A stretch of 64,000 nucleotides of DNA from Peromyscus leucopus (taxonomy: Eukaryota > Chordata > Mammalia > Rodentia > Cricetidae), in contig NC_051066.1 of assembly GCF_004664715.2 (NCBI RefSeq), forward strand, positions 80,578,735 through 80,642,734, read 5' to 3'. Positions 44,416-54,095 of the stretch are shown piece by piece. The notes beneath the pieces were generated by a model, which saw only the letters and a program-made list of their open reading frames with translations, ran no database searches and was not told where the DNA came from. Position numbers and translations under genes: made by a program. The first letter of the stretch is position 1; each line of letters opens with the position of its first letter.

Positions 44416-44705
44416 GTCCAATGGTTATGAAAGATGTCAACATTAGAGGGTAATTAGAAGGTAACATATCTGAGAACATTGTGGTTAGAGGTAATCTAGA
44501 CACCAAACAGGAAATGGAAATTAGAATTAGTTCAAATACTGATATTCATTAGTAATATTTATTATGACCCAAAAGAAAGAAAATGACTCAAAATGTCAAA
44601 CAACTAGGACTTTAAGTTATTAAGGATATACCTCTTAAAAGAATAGGCAGTCATTTTACATAATATTACTTGTAGACATTCATCTATTTGAATACTCTTG
44701 TTTTT
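44416..44705. other. AT-rich sequence, nothing recognised
   Basis: No repeat family identified. Confidence 0.4.
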
Positions 44706-44718
44706 AAAAGAAAAATGC

Positions 44719-44827
44719 TGGGGCTGGGGACTTAGCTCAGTGTTAGAGCACTTGCCTAGCAAGCACAAGGCCCTGGGTTCGGTCCTCAGCTCTGGAAAAA
44801 ATAAATAAAAATAAATTTAAAAAAAAG
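44719..44827 (+). mobile_element. ID SINE, near consensus
   Basis: TGGGGCTGGGGACTTAGCTC head, 'CTTGCCTAGCAAGCACAAGG' and B-box GGGTTCGGTCC, then an A-rich tail of AAATA units. The 13-bp duplication AAAAGAAAAATGC is perfect at 44706-44718 and 44828-44840, so the insertion is relatively young. Confidence 0.95.
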
Positions 44828-45007
44828 AAAAGAAAAATGCAATGCAACCATTTAAATTGAACAACTAGTAATTTATTATAAAAAGGAAGAAAACTAAACC
44901 CCTACTGCCTGAAGCCGCTGTAGCACGGCCATCACATGCAGGAGAGACAGCATACGGTAGAAGAGAAGCTATTTCAAACAGCACCATGAAGAAAAGCCAT
45001 TTCCTTG

Positions 45008-45237
45008 GGACTGGAGCAAGAGCTCAGCAATAAGAGCATAGGCTGCTCTTCCAGAGGACCCAGGTTTGATTCCCAGAACCCCCAGGGCTGCTCACAACTG
45101 TTTGTGACTCCACTTTCAGGGCTCTGACACCCTCCTCAGGCCTCCTCGGGCACCAGGCATGTACCTGGTGCACAGAAATACATGCAGGCAAAACAGCTGT
45201 ACACGTAAAGTAGTAATTAAAACATTTAAAAGAGAAA
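45008..45237 (+). mobile_element. B2 SINE
   Basis: 'AGAGCTCAGCAATAAGAGCA', 'CCAGAGGACCCAGGTTTGAT', 'GGCTGCTCACAACTGTTTGT', A-rich end. A short duplication CCATTTCCT lies on both sides (about 44998 and 45238). Confidence 0.92.
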
Positions 45238-45407
45238 TCCATTTCCTGAAACCCAGGCAAATCTTGTGTCACTTCAGCTCAAATTCTCTTGCGTTCTGTC
45301 CTCTCTACCCCATTGCCAGCCAGAGGAAGGCAAATTCTGTTTTCCCTGGAGGATGATGGTAGATTCCACCTCTGGAAACAAGTTTCTACTGAAAGGAAGG
45401 TGGATAC

Positions 45408-45590
45408 ATGGTTTAAAATAGAGCACTTGCCTGGAAGGATGGAGCATACCTGTGGCCCCACCCCACCCCTCACTCAGAAGGAGGAAGCAGGAGGATCCGA
45501 AGTTCAAGACCAGTCTTAACACCATAGTAATATTGAGACTAGCCAGGGATACATGAGACCCTGTCTCAATAAACAAACAACCAACCCAGG
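45408..45590 (+). mobile_element. B4/ID-B1-type SINE, degraded
   Basis: 'AGAGCACTTGCCTGGAAGGA', 'GAGGAAGCAGGAGGATCCGA' and 'CATGAGACCCTGTCTCAATA'. Confidence 0.7.
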
Positions 45591-46720
45591 CTTCTGTCGG
45601 AACAACAGCTGCTGGATATGAAACCAGAAGTTTCTGTGGCAACACAGGAAAGTGGCTGCAGCATATTATTAAGTAGTGAAAAAGAAAGTATTATTTTTAA
45701 AGAGCTCAACAGTTGGTGCTAGTTATGTAAAAATAGTCACACATTTACATCTGTCTATGCATATTCTGAAAGGGTATTCTTTAAAAGTTAGCAATGTCAC
45801 CTGTGACAGACTTTTCAGGAATGTTTTACATTGTTTGTATTCTGCTTAGTTCTTTATGTTTGGTTATAATGAATTACTTGCTGTATGCATGTTGTTCTTA
45901 GATGGACAATAATAATTTTCTGTAGGAGATTTCTGTTTTAATTTTAAATAGGAAAGCTCTTTGTATGGAAAATTGTAGGAGTTGCTGTTTCTTCTGGCTT
46001 TAAAGATTCCTGTGGAATAAAAACTTACGTGTTTTTAATTTTTATGTTTGGTTTTACAATTTTTGTTTGTTTGCATGCGGAGTTTAGAGCATGCCCAGGA
46101 ACTCTTCGACATGCCTATTGAGATGCAGAGGCTCTGTCACTTCTGCTTAAACCTGGATGGTGGCTTTGAACAATAGAGTGTGGCAGGAATGGTTCTGTGA
46201 CTGAGGCTAGGTCACAAGAGGTCATGAAGCTCCCATCTTGTTCCCTGGAACAGGTGGTTAGAAGCCCTGAGTCTGCATGTAAGAAGTCCCCCTGCCTGAG
46301 ACCATGTTGAGACGAAGTCCAGGCCATGTGGAATGAACATGAGTAAACCACTTTAATCAACAGACTAACCCAGTAGCAGTCTTGAAAAAGGGAGTTCCCA
46401 ACCGTTCCAGTTAGTTCTAGGCATTCATGTCTTCCTAGTTGAGGCCTCAGGTAACCACAGAACAAAACAAAACAAAAACGTCACCACTGCCCTACACAGC
46501 ACATAATCATAACATGGCTGCTGCTGTTTTATGCACTCCAATCTGGGGTCACTTGAATACTATACCCATAACTGGAATATAACTAGAATATAACTAGTCC
46601 ATAGGATTGTTTTAAATGCCATTGATCTCTTCTCACAGGGACAGCCATGCAACTCAGTGGTTATCCTTGAACATGTCAGAAGAGCTCAAGGCTAGAAGAT
46701 GGAGGGGGTAGGAAGGCATT
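45591..46720. other. Unique sequence, nothing recognised
   Basis: AT-rich at 45660-46070 with TTTGTTTG at about 46062. No repeat or exon identified. Confidence 0.4.
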
Positions 46721-46724
46721 AGAA

Positions 46725-46726
<2 letters not shown>

Positions 46727-46768
<42 letters not shown>
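46727..46768 (+). repeat. (CA)n microsatellite
   Basis: About 21 uninterrupted CA units. Confidence 0.95.
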
Positions 46769-46771
<3 letters not shown>

Positions 46772-46850
46772 ACCACAAAAGTGAGGGTCACAGAAGGGAA
46801 AGATTTTGTATCTATTGTTACAGGTAAGCAGGAAAAAGAGGCATCTCAAA

Positions 46851-47005
46851 GCTGGGCAGTGATGGAGCACACCTTTAATCCCAACACTCAAGGCCAGAGA
46901 CAGGCAGATCTCTGAGTTTGAGGCCAACCTGGTCTACAGAGCAAGTTCCAGGATAGCCAGGGTTAAATAGAGAAACCCTGTCTCAAAACAAAACCAACAA
47001 CAACA
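46851..47005 (+). mobile_element. B1 SINE
   Basis: 'GCTGGGCAGTGATGGAGCAC', 'CCAACCTGGTCTACAGAGCA' and 'GAGAAACCCTGTCTCAAAAC', A-rich end. Confidence 0.93.
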
Positions 47006-47570
47006 AAACAAACAAACTAGCATCTTGAGATATGGCCTAGGTTAGCACCAAGGGTAGGGATATCAGACTCACAAAAGTGAGAGTCAGAATAATTTCTACC
47101 CATCAGCCTGTGACATTAGGCAAGCTATTTAAACTCCCTCCAAACTAAACCCCTCTTAGTCTTGTGTCCTTGTGGGTGATGGAGCTGCTGCTGGCTGCTG
47201 TCATCCTGCATCATGAAAATATTGTGTCACTTGTGGCCAACCAGCACAACACCACCGTCAAACCCCACGAGCAATTTCTACTAAAATACATGGCTTTGGT
47301 ATCACCATAAAGTCAAAGCATTGCCAATGAAATCCATTGACATGAGTGACAAATATACATGGATGATTATAAGATGAAAACTCAGGGAACGTTCACCACC
47401 AACACTGAAACCTAATGTACACTATGGACTTTGACTCCTAATAGTGTCTCAGTGTTGGTTCATCAGTTGGAGCAAGTGACAAGCTGATACAAGATGTTAG
47501 CGGAGGTGGAGGGGGGAATACCAGGGGTTCAGGGTGCCAGTGTGTGTTTCAGAAAACATAGAACTGTTCC
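47006..47570. other. Unique sequence, nothing recognised
   Basis: No repeat or exon identified. Confidence 0.4.
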
Positions 47571-47603
47571 CTTTTTTTTTTTTTTACCTTTCTAGAGCTT
47601 TAT

Positions 47604-47648
<45 letters not shown>

Positions 47649-47655
47649 GAGAATA
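47571..47655 (+). repeat. Poly(T) and (GA)n
   Basis: T14 at about 47572-47585, and (GA)n at 47609-47653 with one TA interruption. Confidence 0.9.
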
Positions 47656-47717
47656 GAACTGTTTCTTAAGTCTATTAATATAAACAAAGATTCTAACTGG
47701 AAAAAAATAAGTCAAAC

Positions 47718-48035
47718 AAGGACTGGGGAGATGGCTTAGTGAGTAAGGTGCTTGATATGCAAGTGTGAGGACCTGAGTTCGGATCCCCAGCATCTCCTTA
47801 ACAAATAAATTTATAGATAAGTAAAGCTGGATACAGCAGTGCATGCCTGTATCCCCAGCACAGAGGGCAGAGATGTGGGGATCCCAGGGAACTGGCTGGC
47901 CAGCCTGATCAGTCAGAACAGCAGGACCCAGGTTCAGTGAGTGGCCTTGTCTCAGAAAGTTAGGTGGAGAAAGAATCCTTCCTTTGACCTCTGGTGTGTG
48001 TGTGACATACACACACATACAAATACGACGAGTTG
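47718..48035 (+). mobile_element. B4 SINE
   Basis: Head 'GACTGGGGAGATGGCTTAGT', 'CTGAGTTCGGATCCCCAGCA', B1-derived part 'GCATGCCTGTATCCCCAGCA', then 'CCTTTGACCTCTGGTGTGTG' and a CACA tail. Confidence 0.9.
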
Positions 48036-48124
48036 GGGGAGGATGGTGGAGCGAAGGAGGAAGAGGGAGAGAGAGAAGGTCAAACCACTGTTAAGTAAGG
48101 GTCCATTTGTAGTGGTGCTTATTC

Positions 48125-48240
48125 AATAACTTCTATAATCTGCCTCCTCCCATCAGAATGTAAGCCCTGTGAGAAAAGGGAGTCATTCCTTTATCACTTT
48201 TGTATCCACAACACCAACGAAGATGCTTGCCTGCCTAAGG
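48125..48240 (+). mobile_element. L2 LINE 3' fragment
   Basis: 'CCTCCTCCCATCAGAATGTA', 'AGCCCTGTGAGAAAAGGGAG' and 'TTTGTATCCACAACACCAAC' match the L2 3' end. Confidence 0.6.
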
Positions 48241-48388
48241 ATGCTTCACCTGACAGTCCCGTCACTGAAGTTGGGTGGGGACTGACTTAACACTAATCCC
48301 ATGCTGCTCTAGTGTGTTGTCCTCTCTAGGACACTGTAACTTCCAGAATCTGTCACATTTCTCTGACCTGTGCTCTGTCATCATCCCC

Positions 48389-48390
<2 letters not shown>

Positions 48391-48433
<43 letters not shown>
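48391..48433 (+). repeat. (CA)n microsatellite, left arm of an inverted pair
   Basis: About 21 CA units, complementary to the GT tract at 48518. Confidence 0.97.
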
Positions 48434-48435
<2 letters not shown>

Positions 48436-48515
48436 CCAGAGCACGGGAGCACAGGATCTTCACACACATACAAATGCTCCCAGAATATATGCTGTTAATC
48501 CTGTGAGTTGATTTG

Positions 48516-48517
<2 letters not shown>

Positions 48518-48558
<41 letters not shown>
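48518..48558 (+). repeat. (GT)n microsatellite, right arm of an inverted pair
   Basis: About 20 GT units, 84 bases after the CA tract. Confidence 0.97.
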
Positions 48559-48559
<1 letters not shown>

Positions 48560-49200
48560 TGAGTGTATATGTATGTGTGTGTTACTTTAGCTCTAACACT
48601 GTGGTATACTCCGTGTCCAGTGAGCATTTTATTTCCTCCATTTCCATCATACTCCCTTGAACTGAAAGTTTATTCCTAATTGTTCCCATCACTGGCATCA
48701 TGATGACTTCTGCCTGGATGTGACGGGACATCCATGAGGTTCACTTATGAAATGTGTGCCCTGATTCCATGTCTAGTGTAAACATAGACAAGTATATAAT
48801 TACCCAGCATCTTTATCACTGGCAATTATGCCAACCCCTCAGTCAACATTGGGAACTAAAGAAATGAGCGTGAAGAGTAAAGTGTTTAAGTTGTGCCCTC
48901 TGGTCCCTTAAAATATTTATTTTTCAATCATGACTCCAAATAATTTAATGATGTCTTGTTGCCCAATTAGTGCATGCGTGTGGCATTTACAGGCCATCTA
49001 GAGAAACGATTCATAATGTCCCAGATATCTGCCTCTCACTGAGTGTCCCATCAAATATCGCCAAGTATTCATTTCAAGGCGCTGTTTCTAGATTGCTGAG
49101 CACCACCACCAAGAACATCTCTGTAGTAATTAAGAAGCTCACTGAGCCTACTCCCTGCAGAATTTCTCAAGTCCAGCATGGAGGGGGCTCCACTCAGAGA
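48559..49200. other. Unique sequence, nothing recognised
   Basis: AT-rich in part (48890-48960). No repeat or exon identified. Confidence 0.4.
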
Positions 49201-49202
49201 AT

Positions 49203-49322
49203 ACTGTTCTCAATGTGTGGCCCAAGGACAGCCTACACCAGAGTGACCTGGGGCACTCATCAAATGCTAGTCTCTAGCTTATGCCAGGCTTGAAAAAACT
49301 GGCATCTCTGAGGATAGAGCCA
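49203..49322 (+). mobile_element. MER5A-type hAT relic, left part
   Basis: 'TACTGTTCTCAATGTGTGGC', 'CCAGAGTGACCTGGGGCACT' and 'AAATGCTAGTCTCTAGC' follow the MER5A body. Confidence 0.6.
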
Positions 49323-49652
49323 AGAGTGTCTACATGTGTCTATGTAGATGCACATGTGTGAATAGAGATGTGTTCATACATGTGTGGTGACCAGAGGACA
49401 AAATTAACTGTCTCCCTCCATTGCTTCCTACCTTATTTTTTGAGACAAGGTCTCTCACTGAACCTGGAGCTCACCAATTTGTCTAGAGTAATGGACCAGT
49501 AAATTCCAGAGATCCACTGATCTCTAATCCCCCACTCTCAGAACTGGGGTCACAGGTGCATGCCTAATTATTATGTGGGTGTTGAGGATTGAACTCAGGT
49601 CCTCACACATGGGCAGCAAGCAGTTTACTAACTGAGCCATTTCTATACCCCT
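49323..49652 (-). mobile_element. B4 SINE, antisense, inserted in MER5A
   Basis: TGTG-rich start, 'GAGACAAGGTCTCTCACTGA', 'TGAGGATTGAACTCAGGTCC' and terminal 'CTGAGCCATTTCTATACCCC'. Confidence 0.85.
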
Positions 49653-49700
49653 AGATCTGCATTTTAGTAAGCACCCAGGTCATCACTTTCATGCCCTACT
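49653..49700 (+). mobile_element. MER5A-type hAT relic, right part
   Basis: 'AGATCTGCATTTTAGTAAGC' and 'CCCAGGTCATCACTTTCATG' continue the MER5A interrupted at 49322. Confidence 0.55.
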
Positions 49701-50545
49701 ATTGACCTCTGTCTTGCCTCTTTAGCTGCTCTAGAGTAAGCATGAGGAAAATCAGAGACATATAAAAGCATAGCTCTTCCTATGGAGCACTCTTTGAATT
49801 TAGTCTCCTGCAGTTATTTGATGTGCCATTCAGAGAATATATGATAAGAACTGTGTTAGTTAGAAGGCTATTTAGGGTGTCTTTTAAAAAATCAAAGTAA
49901 CTGGCTTAAAAGGATTGATTGTTCTCTCTCATAACTGGCAGAGATAATGTGATATTGTGCATATGTCTATCTTGTTGCTTATCCATACTCAACACACAGC
50001 ATCTGTATTATCTTCTAAGGTGTTTTCCCAGATCCAATGTTCACATCTGTGTCCCAATCATTAAGAGAGAAAGGGAGATGGAAAACATGCCAGTCCTCTC
50101 CCTTTAATGACCCTTAATTTGCATATATCACTTACACTCTAATTTGGCTGGTTTCTAGCTGCAAAGGATGCTGAGCAATCTCTTGCCTATGGCCTGATCT
50201 TGTGCCTATACATGTGTGTGTGTGTCTGTCTGTCTGTGTGTATGTGTATTCACATGTGCACATGTGTGCATGTGTGCATGCTCCTATTCAGCATGCTCCC
50301 TCTGAACTTGATGTTCAACTTGACTCCCATGCACAGCTGTCTTCTTGCATGTGGATAGTCTCAGAACCAAGCCTGAAGTCATCACTCCAATCAGTGCTGC
50401 TCAATCAGCAGAGAAATATCCAAACTCCAGATTATCAGAACTACTGGATCCCTTCATGTGGGATGAGTGTCTAAACATATGCACATTTTTTAAAGATCTA
50501 CAGATAATTCTGCTGTATTTCTTGAATTATGAAGTCTGTCAGAGG
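49701..50545. other. Unique sequence with a TGTG patch
   Basis: 50210-50280 is TGTG/CATG-rich. No repeat family or exon identified. Confidence 0.4.
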
Positions 50546-50547
50546 AA

Positions 50548-50784
50548 TCTGGAGAAATGGCTCAGTGGTTAAGAGCCTGGATGCTCTCCCAGAAGACCTG
50601 AGTTTGATTCTCAGAACCTAAAGGGTGACTCACAACTGTTTGTAACTCCAGTTCTAGAGATTGGACATCCTTTTCCAGGCATGTGACACTATGCATGTGA
50701 TACTGTTGTGGCCATGTCATAAGACACACACACACACACACACACCCCACACACCCCCACACCCACCCCACCCCACCCCCCGCA
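50548..50784 (+). mobile_element. B2 SINE, left part, with CA/CCCA tail
   Basis: 'GGAGAAATGGCTCAGTGGTT', 'GAGTTTGATTCTCAGAACCT', 'GACTCACAACTGTTTGTAAC', then CA units (50726-50745) and CCCCA units. The element seems to resume at 51403. Confidence 0.88.
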
Positions 50785-51402
50785 CCAAGCAAGATCACCA
50801 CAGAGTCACAGAGCCAATATCCGATTCAAAACACACAGGGGTTTATTGATAACAAGCAAGCCCAGGCTTGGTCTGTGTCCAACACTTGACACAGCGGGTG
50901 GAGGAGGACAGCCCTGAGCTCTCAGGGTGAGGGGTTTTTAAAGGGAAAAACCACAAACAGGGTGGTAAAAAGCCTTGGCATCATATGATTGGGTGAGGCT
51001 GTGTAACCTTTGAATTTACTAGTTGGGGGTTACAGTTATCATTTTTGGGCAGGCCTGGACAAGTCCCAGGCTCTGTCCTTGAGCTGCCACGGGGGCTGGC
51101 TGGCCTTGCACATACTGACTGTGGGGGCTGACTCAGTGGCCCAGGCTCTGTCCTTGAGCTGCCATGGAGACTGGCTGGCCTCGCATGTTCACACTGACCC
51201 ATGCATGTAGCTCTAAGTTGGTGAGGGGTCCCAGACAGTAAACAACTGGCTGAACCTTGAGTAGTCAGAAAGGGAGCTACTGCAAGGACTAAGTCATAGC
51301 CCTCCCAGAAACTGCTTGCTCAAGTCTCAGGAAACTGAAATTGAGGCCTGGTCTCTGAGAGAAGACTGAGCAGCCTGCTATGGCGTCTGCTTGGTCCTTT
51401 CA
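50785..51402 (-). mobile_element. Solo LTR, antisense, inside the B2
   Basis: On the minus strand: TG at the 51402 end, TTTAAAAACCCC TATA-like site (about 50935-50945), AATAAACCCC poly(A) signal (about 50843-50852) and a short U5. A 75-base-period duplication (42-base core at 51065-51106 and 51140-51181, few mismatches) lies in the U3-like part. No coding sequence. The proximal end is imprecise because the flank is CCCA-rich. Confidence 0.72.
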
Positions 51403-51443
51403 ACACATGAACATACATGCAGGCAACACACCCATACACATCA
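51403..51443 (+). mobile_element. B2 SINE, right part
   Basis: 'CATGAACATACATGCAGGCA' and 'ACACACCCATACACATC' are the normal distal B2 sequence missing from the left part. Confidence 0.7.
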
Positions 51444-51507
51444 AAGAAAGAAAGGAAGGAAGGAAGGAAGGAAGGAAGGAAGGAAGGAAGGAATAGAGAG
51501 AGGGGGG

Positions 51508-51586
<79 letters not shown>
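51444..51586 (+). repeat. Purine microsatellite (GGAA)n and (GAAA)n
   Basis: About 140 nt with no pyrimidine apart from one T at 51494: about 11 GGAA units, a GAGAGAGGGGGGAGA joint, then about 19 GAAA units. Confidence 0.97.
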
Positions 51587-51587
<1 letters not shown>

Positions 51588-51766
51588 CAAAAGAACTCTG
51601 TTGGAGGCACCGTCTCTTGAACTTAGAAAAGCTCCCCAATGCCCAGCCATCTTTTCTCCTATGATGTTCGTGTACGTCTTGATCCCAAGTCCTCTGAAGA
51701 CTTGTGACAGGATGCTCCCTGGGAATGCTAGATAGGGCAGGGAGATAAACCCAAAATTAATTGCAG

Positions 51767-51920
51767 CCAAGCTAAGTGGTGAATTCCTTTAACCCAAGCA
51801 CTGGAGATGTAGAGGCATGTGGAGCTCTGTGAATTCCAAGACCAGATTGATCTACACAGCAAGTTCTAGATCAGCTACGGTGACATAGTAAGACCCTTGT
51901 CTCAAAAGGAAAAAAAAAGT
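51767..51920 (+). mobile_element. B1 SINE, diverged
   Basis: 'GCCAAGCTAAGTGGTGAATT', 'GTGGAGCTCTGTGAATTCCA', 'AGTAAGACCCTTGTCTCAAA'. Confidence 0.82.
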
Positions 51921-51961
51921 TTTAACTTTGCAACTGCCCAACATGTTGTGTGTAAGTTAGA

Positions 51962-52092
51962 CTGTTTTTGTTTTGTTTTGTTTTTCAAGACAGGGTTTCT
52001 CTGTGTAGCCAGGATAGCCTTGAACTAAGAGATTCACCTGCCTCTGCCTCCCAAGTGCTGGGACTAAAGGCAGGTGCCACCACCGCCCAGCA
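51962..52092 (-). mobile_element. B1 SINE, antisense
   Basis: GTTTTGTTTT tail, 'AAGACAGGGTTTCTCTGTGT', 'CCCAAGTGCTGGGACTAAAG'. Confidence 0.95.
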
Positions 52093-52123
52093 AGTCAGAT
52101 TTTTGTTAAGACTAGATTACTTT

Positions 52124-52279
52124 TCACTGGGCAGTGGTGACACCCACCTTTAATCCCAGCACTCTGGAGGCAGAAACAGACGGGTTTCTGTGAGTTGGAG
52201 GCCAGCCTGGTCTTCAGAGTGAGTTCCAGGACAGCCAGGACTACACAGAGAAACCCTGTCACTAAACCCTACCCCCAAA
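52124..52279 (+). mobile_element. B1 SINE
   Basis: 'CTGGGCAGTGGTGACACCCA', 'GAGTTCCAGGACAGCCAGGA', 'CACAGAGAAACCCTGTCACT'. A duplication beginning AAGACTAGATTA is at 52108-52123 and 52280-52295. Confidence 0.95.
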
Positions 52280-52359
52280 AAGACTAGATTATTTTTCTTG
52301 GAGTAAGCAATTTCCTTTCAAAGCTATGCTTACGAAACTTAAGTCTCAACTGGAAAACT

Positions 52360-52782
52360 ATACAGGATAGGCTGGTTAGCATAAATACCAACTTGACACA
52401 ATACAGAATCACCTGGGAAGACAGTCTTAATGAGGAATTATCTAGATCAGGTTGACCTATAGCATGTCTATGAGAGATTATCTCAATTGTTAATTGATGT
52501 AGAGGAAGACCTAGCTTATTGTGGGCAGCACCATTCCCTAGGCAGGGGGTCCTGAACTGCAGAAGGCAGGAGAAAGCTAGCAAGCAAGCCAGGATGTGTG
52601 TCTTCTCCCATTGCTTTTGACTGTGGATGTGATGGTAGAAGCTGCTTGACTTCCTGACTTGAATGTACCTGAAATGACAGATTATAACTTAGAGTCGTAA
52701 GCCAAATAAACCCTTTCCTAACCCCACGTTGCTTTTTTGTCAGAGTATTTGTCACAGCAACAGAAAGAGAATTAGGGCATGA
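52360..52782 (+). mobile_element. Rodent interspersed repeat (family uncertain)
   Basis: 'AGAATCACCTGGGAAGACAG', 'ATTATCTAGATCAGGTTGAC', 'GTGGGCAGCACCATTCCCTA', 'GACTGTGGATGTGATGG' and 'AGCCAAATAAACCCTTTCC' are landmarks of a common rodent medium-reiteration repeat. The AATAAA near the end points to + orientation. Confidence 0.75.
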
Positions 52783-53610
52783 GACATTGTTGATAGTGTC
52801 TGCCATGATCTCAGCCATCCCACGGACCACTGTTGCTCAAGAATTCCCCACTGTCCTTTAGCCCACCTGTCCTGAGGACCTAAGCATGGATGGTAGGTTG
52901 GGCAAAGAAATAAATGATGAGTGTCGTAGAATAGTGTGATTACATCAATGTAGCCATATCTACATGTATCTTACCTACAATATCCAACGATAATTATCTA
53001 CTTGGCAGTGAAAATGGAAAGGGAAACAGCAACCAGATGGAAAAGCCGCATTGCCTCCCCCACATCACTTCAGACCTTGCCCGGCTTCCCTCACCCTGTA
53101 GTGCACTCCTCGGATCCAATCGCATCTCCAATTCACACCCTTCTACTTGGCTGGGTCTCTGGAAATGCATATTGATGCACCACCAGTCCAGCCATTCAAT
53201 ACAATTCTGTCAGTTCACTGGGCGTTTAGTCAACACAATGCCAGGCATCGGACTCAGCTATTTTCTTTGAAATTAACCAGATTTTTTTTCTGCTGGGGAT
53301 ATCGAGTCAACATGGTGTGTGTGGGCGCAGCGTCATCTGCTGCTGTAATGAAAGCTGCCCCTGTGCTCTGTCTGGCTACTTGGCCTCAGCTCCCTTTGGG
53401 TTTCCCTGGGACCTTACTACTTAGCCTCCACTCTTCACACTCCATCTCTGTTACCGTCACTGAGGATTCCTTTATTCTTGATTTGGAACCTACAGCTTGG
53501 GAGACTGCACTTTGTAAGGCATCCATCCGCCCACCTCCTCATCTGTTTATGGAGCACTTTCCACATTCAAAGCCTTTAAAACTTAAGGCTTACGATCTAG
53601 AGCCTGTGCC
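52783..53610. other. Unique sequence
   Basis: No repeat recognised except a possible L2/MIR scrap at 53520-53575 ('CTGTTTATGGAGCACTTTCC'). The 191-codon frame at 53147-53722 runs into the Tigger-like relic, has no domain and is not called. Confidence 0.4.
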
Positions 53611-53611
53611 A

Positions 53612-53785
53612 GGATGCAGTAGGGTCATCCCTTCACATTCACAGAGTCTATTATCTATAGATTCAACCAAGCTGATGGAGACTGAGGAAAACTGCAGCCA
53701 TACTAACTGTGCACAAGTCTGAACAATATGAACAGTACAGTCTAATAGCTGTTTATGTCATATTAGGTGCACTAAATATGACTAG
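53612..53785 (+). mobile_element. Tigger-like DNA transposon relic, left part
   Basis: 'CTATAGATTCAACCAAGCTG', 'GAACAATATGAACAGTACAG' and 'TTTATGTCATATTAGGTGCA' match an old TcMar-Tigger nonautonomous element. It resumes after the ID insertion at about 53990. Confidence 0.6.
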
Positions 53786-53794
53786 TATTAGTAG

Positions 53795-53965
53795 AGCTAG
53801 GTCAGTACTCAATGGTAGATTGCTTACCTAAAATGTGCAAGGCCCTGGGTTCAATTACCAGCATCACAAGAAAAAAAGATAGGAAGGAAGGAAGGAAGGA
53901 AGGAGGGAGGGAGGGAGGGAGGGAGGGAGGAAGGAAGGAAGGAAGGAAGGAAATAAGGAAGGATA
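53795..53965 (+). mobile_element. ID SINE with expanded GGAA tail
   Basis: 'TAGGTCAGTACTCAATGGTA', 'GTGCAAGGCCCTGGGTTCAA' then AAGAAAAAAAG and GGAA/GGGA units (53880-53965). Confidence 0.8.
53880..53965 (+). repeat. (GGAA)n-(GGGA)n microsatellite
   Basis: GGAA units on both sides of a GGGA core. Confidence 0.95.
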
Positions 53966-53984
53966 GAGAAGAAAAATGGGGCAT

Positions 53985-54095
53985 GTATAAAAGTCATGTC
54001 AGTACCAGACATTTTATATAAGGGACATGAGCTACCTTGGATTTTTTAACTGCAAGAAGTCCTTGATTAATTCCCTGCAAGACCAATGACTGTCT
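53985..54095 (+). mobile_element. Tigger-like relic, right part
   Basis: 'CATTTTATATAAGGGACATG', 'GAGCTACCTTGGATTTTTTA' and 'GCAAGAAGTCCTTG' continue the element from the left part. Confidence 0.6.

Noticed and set aside
44719..44800. Possible tRNA gene
   Set aside because: A-box and B-box are present but the sequence is an ID SINE with an A-tail and target duplications, not a foldable tRNA.
51391..51770. Lys/Arg/Glu-rich and Phe/Leu/Ser-rich frames
   Set aside because: They are the GGAA/GAAA microsatellite read in different phases.
53147..53722. 191-codon frame on the + strand
   Set aside because: It runs from unique sequence into the Tigger-like relic, has no domain or splice context, and another frame overlaps it in a different phase.
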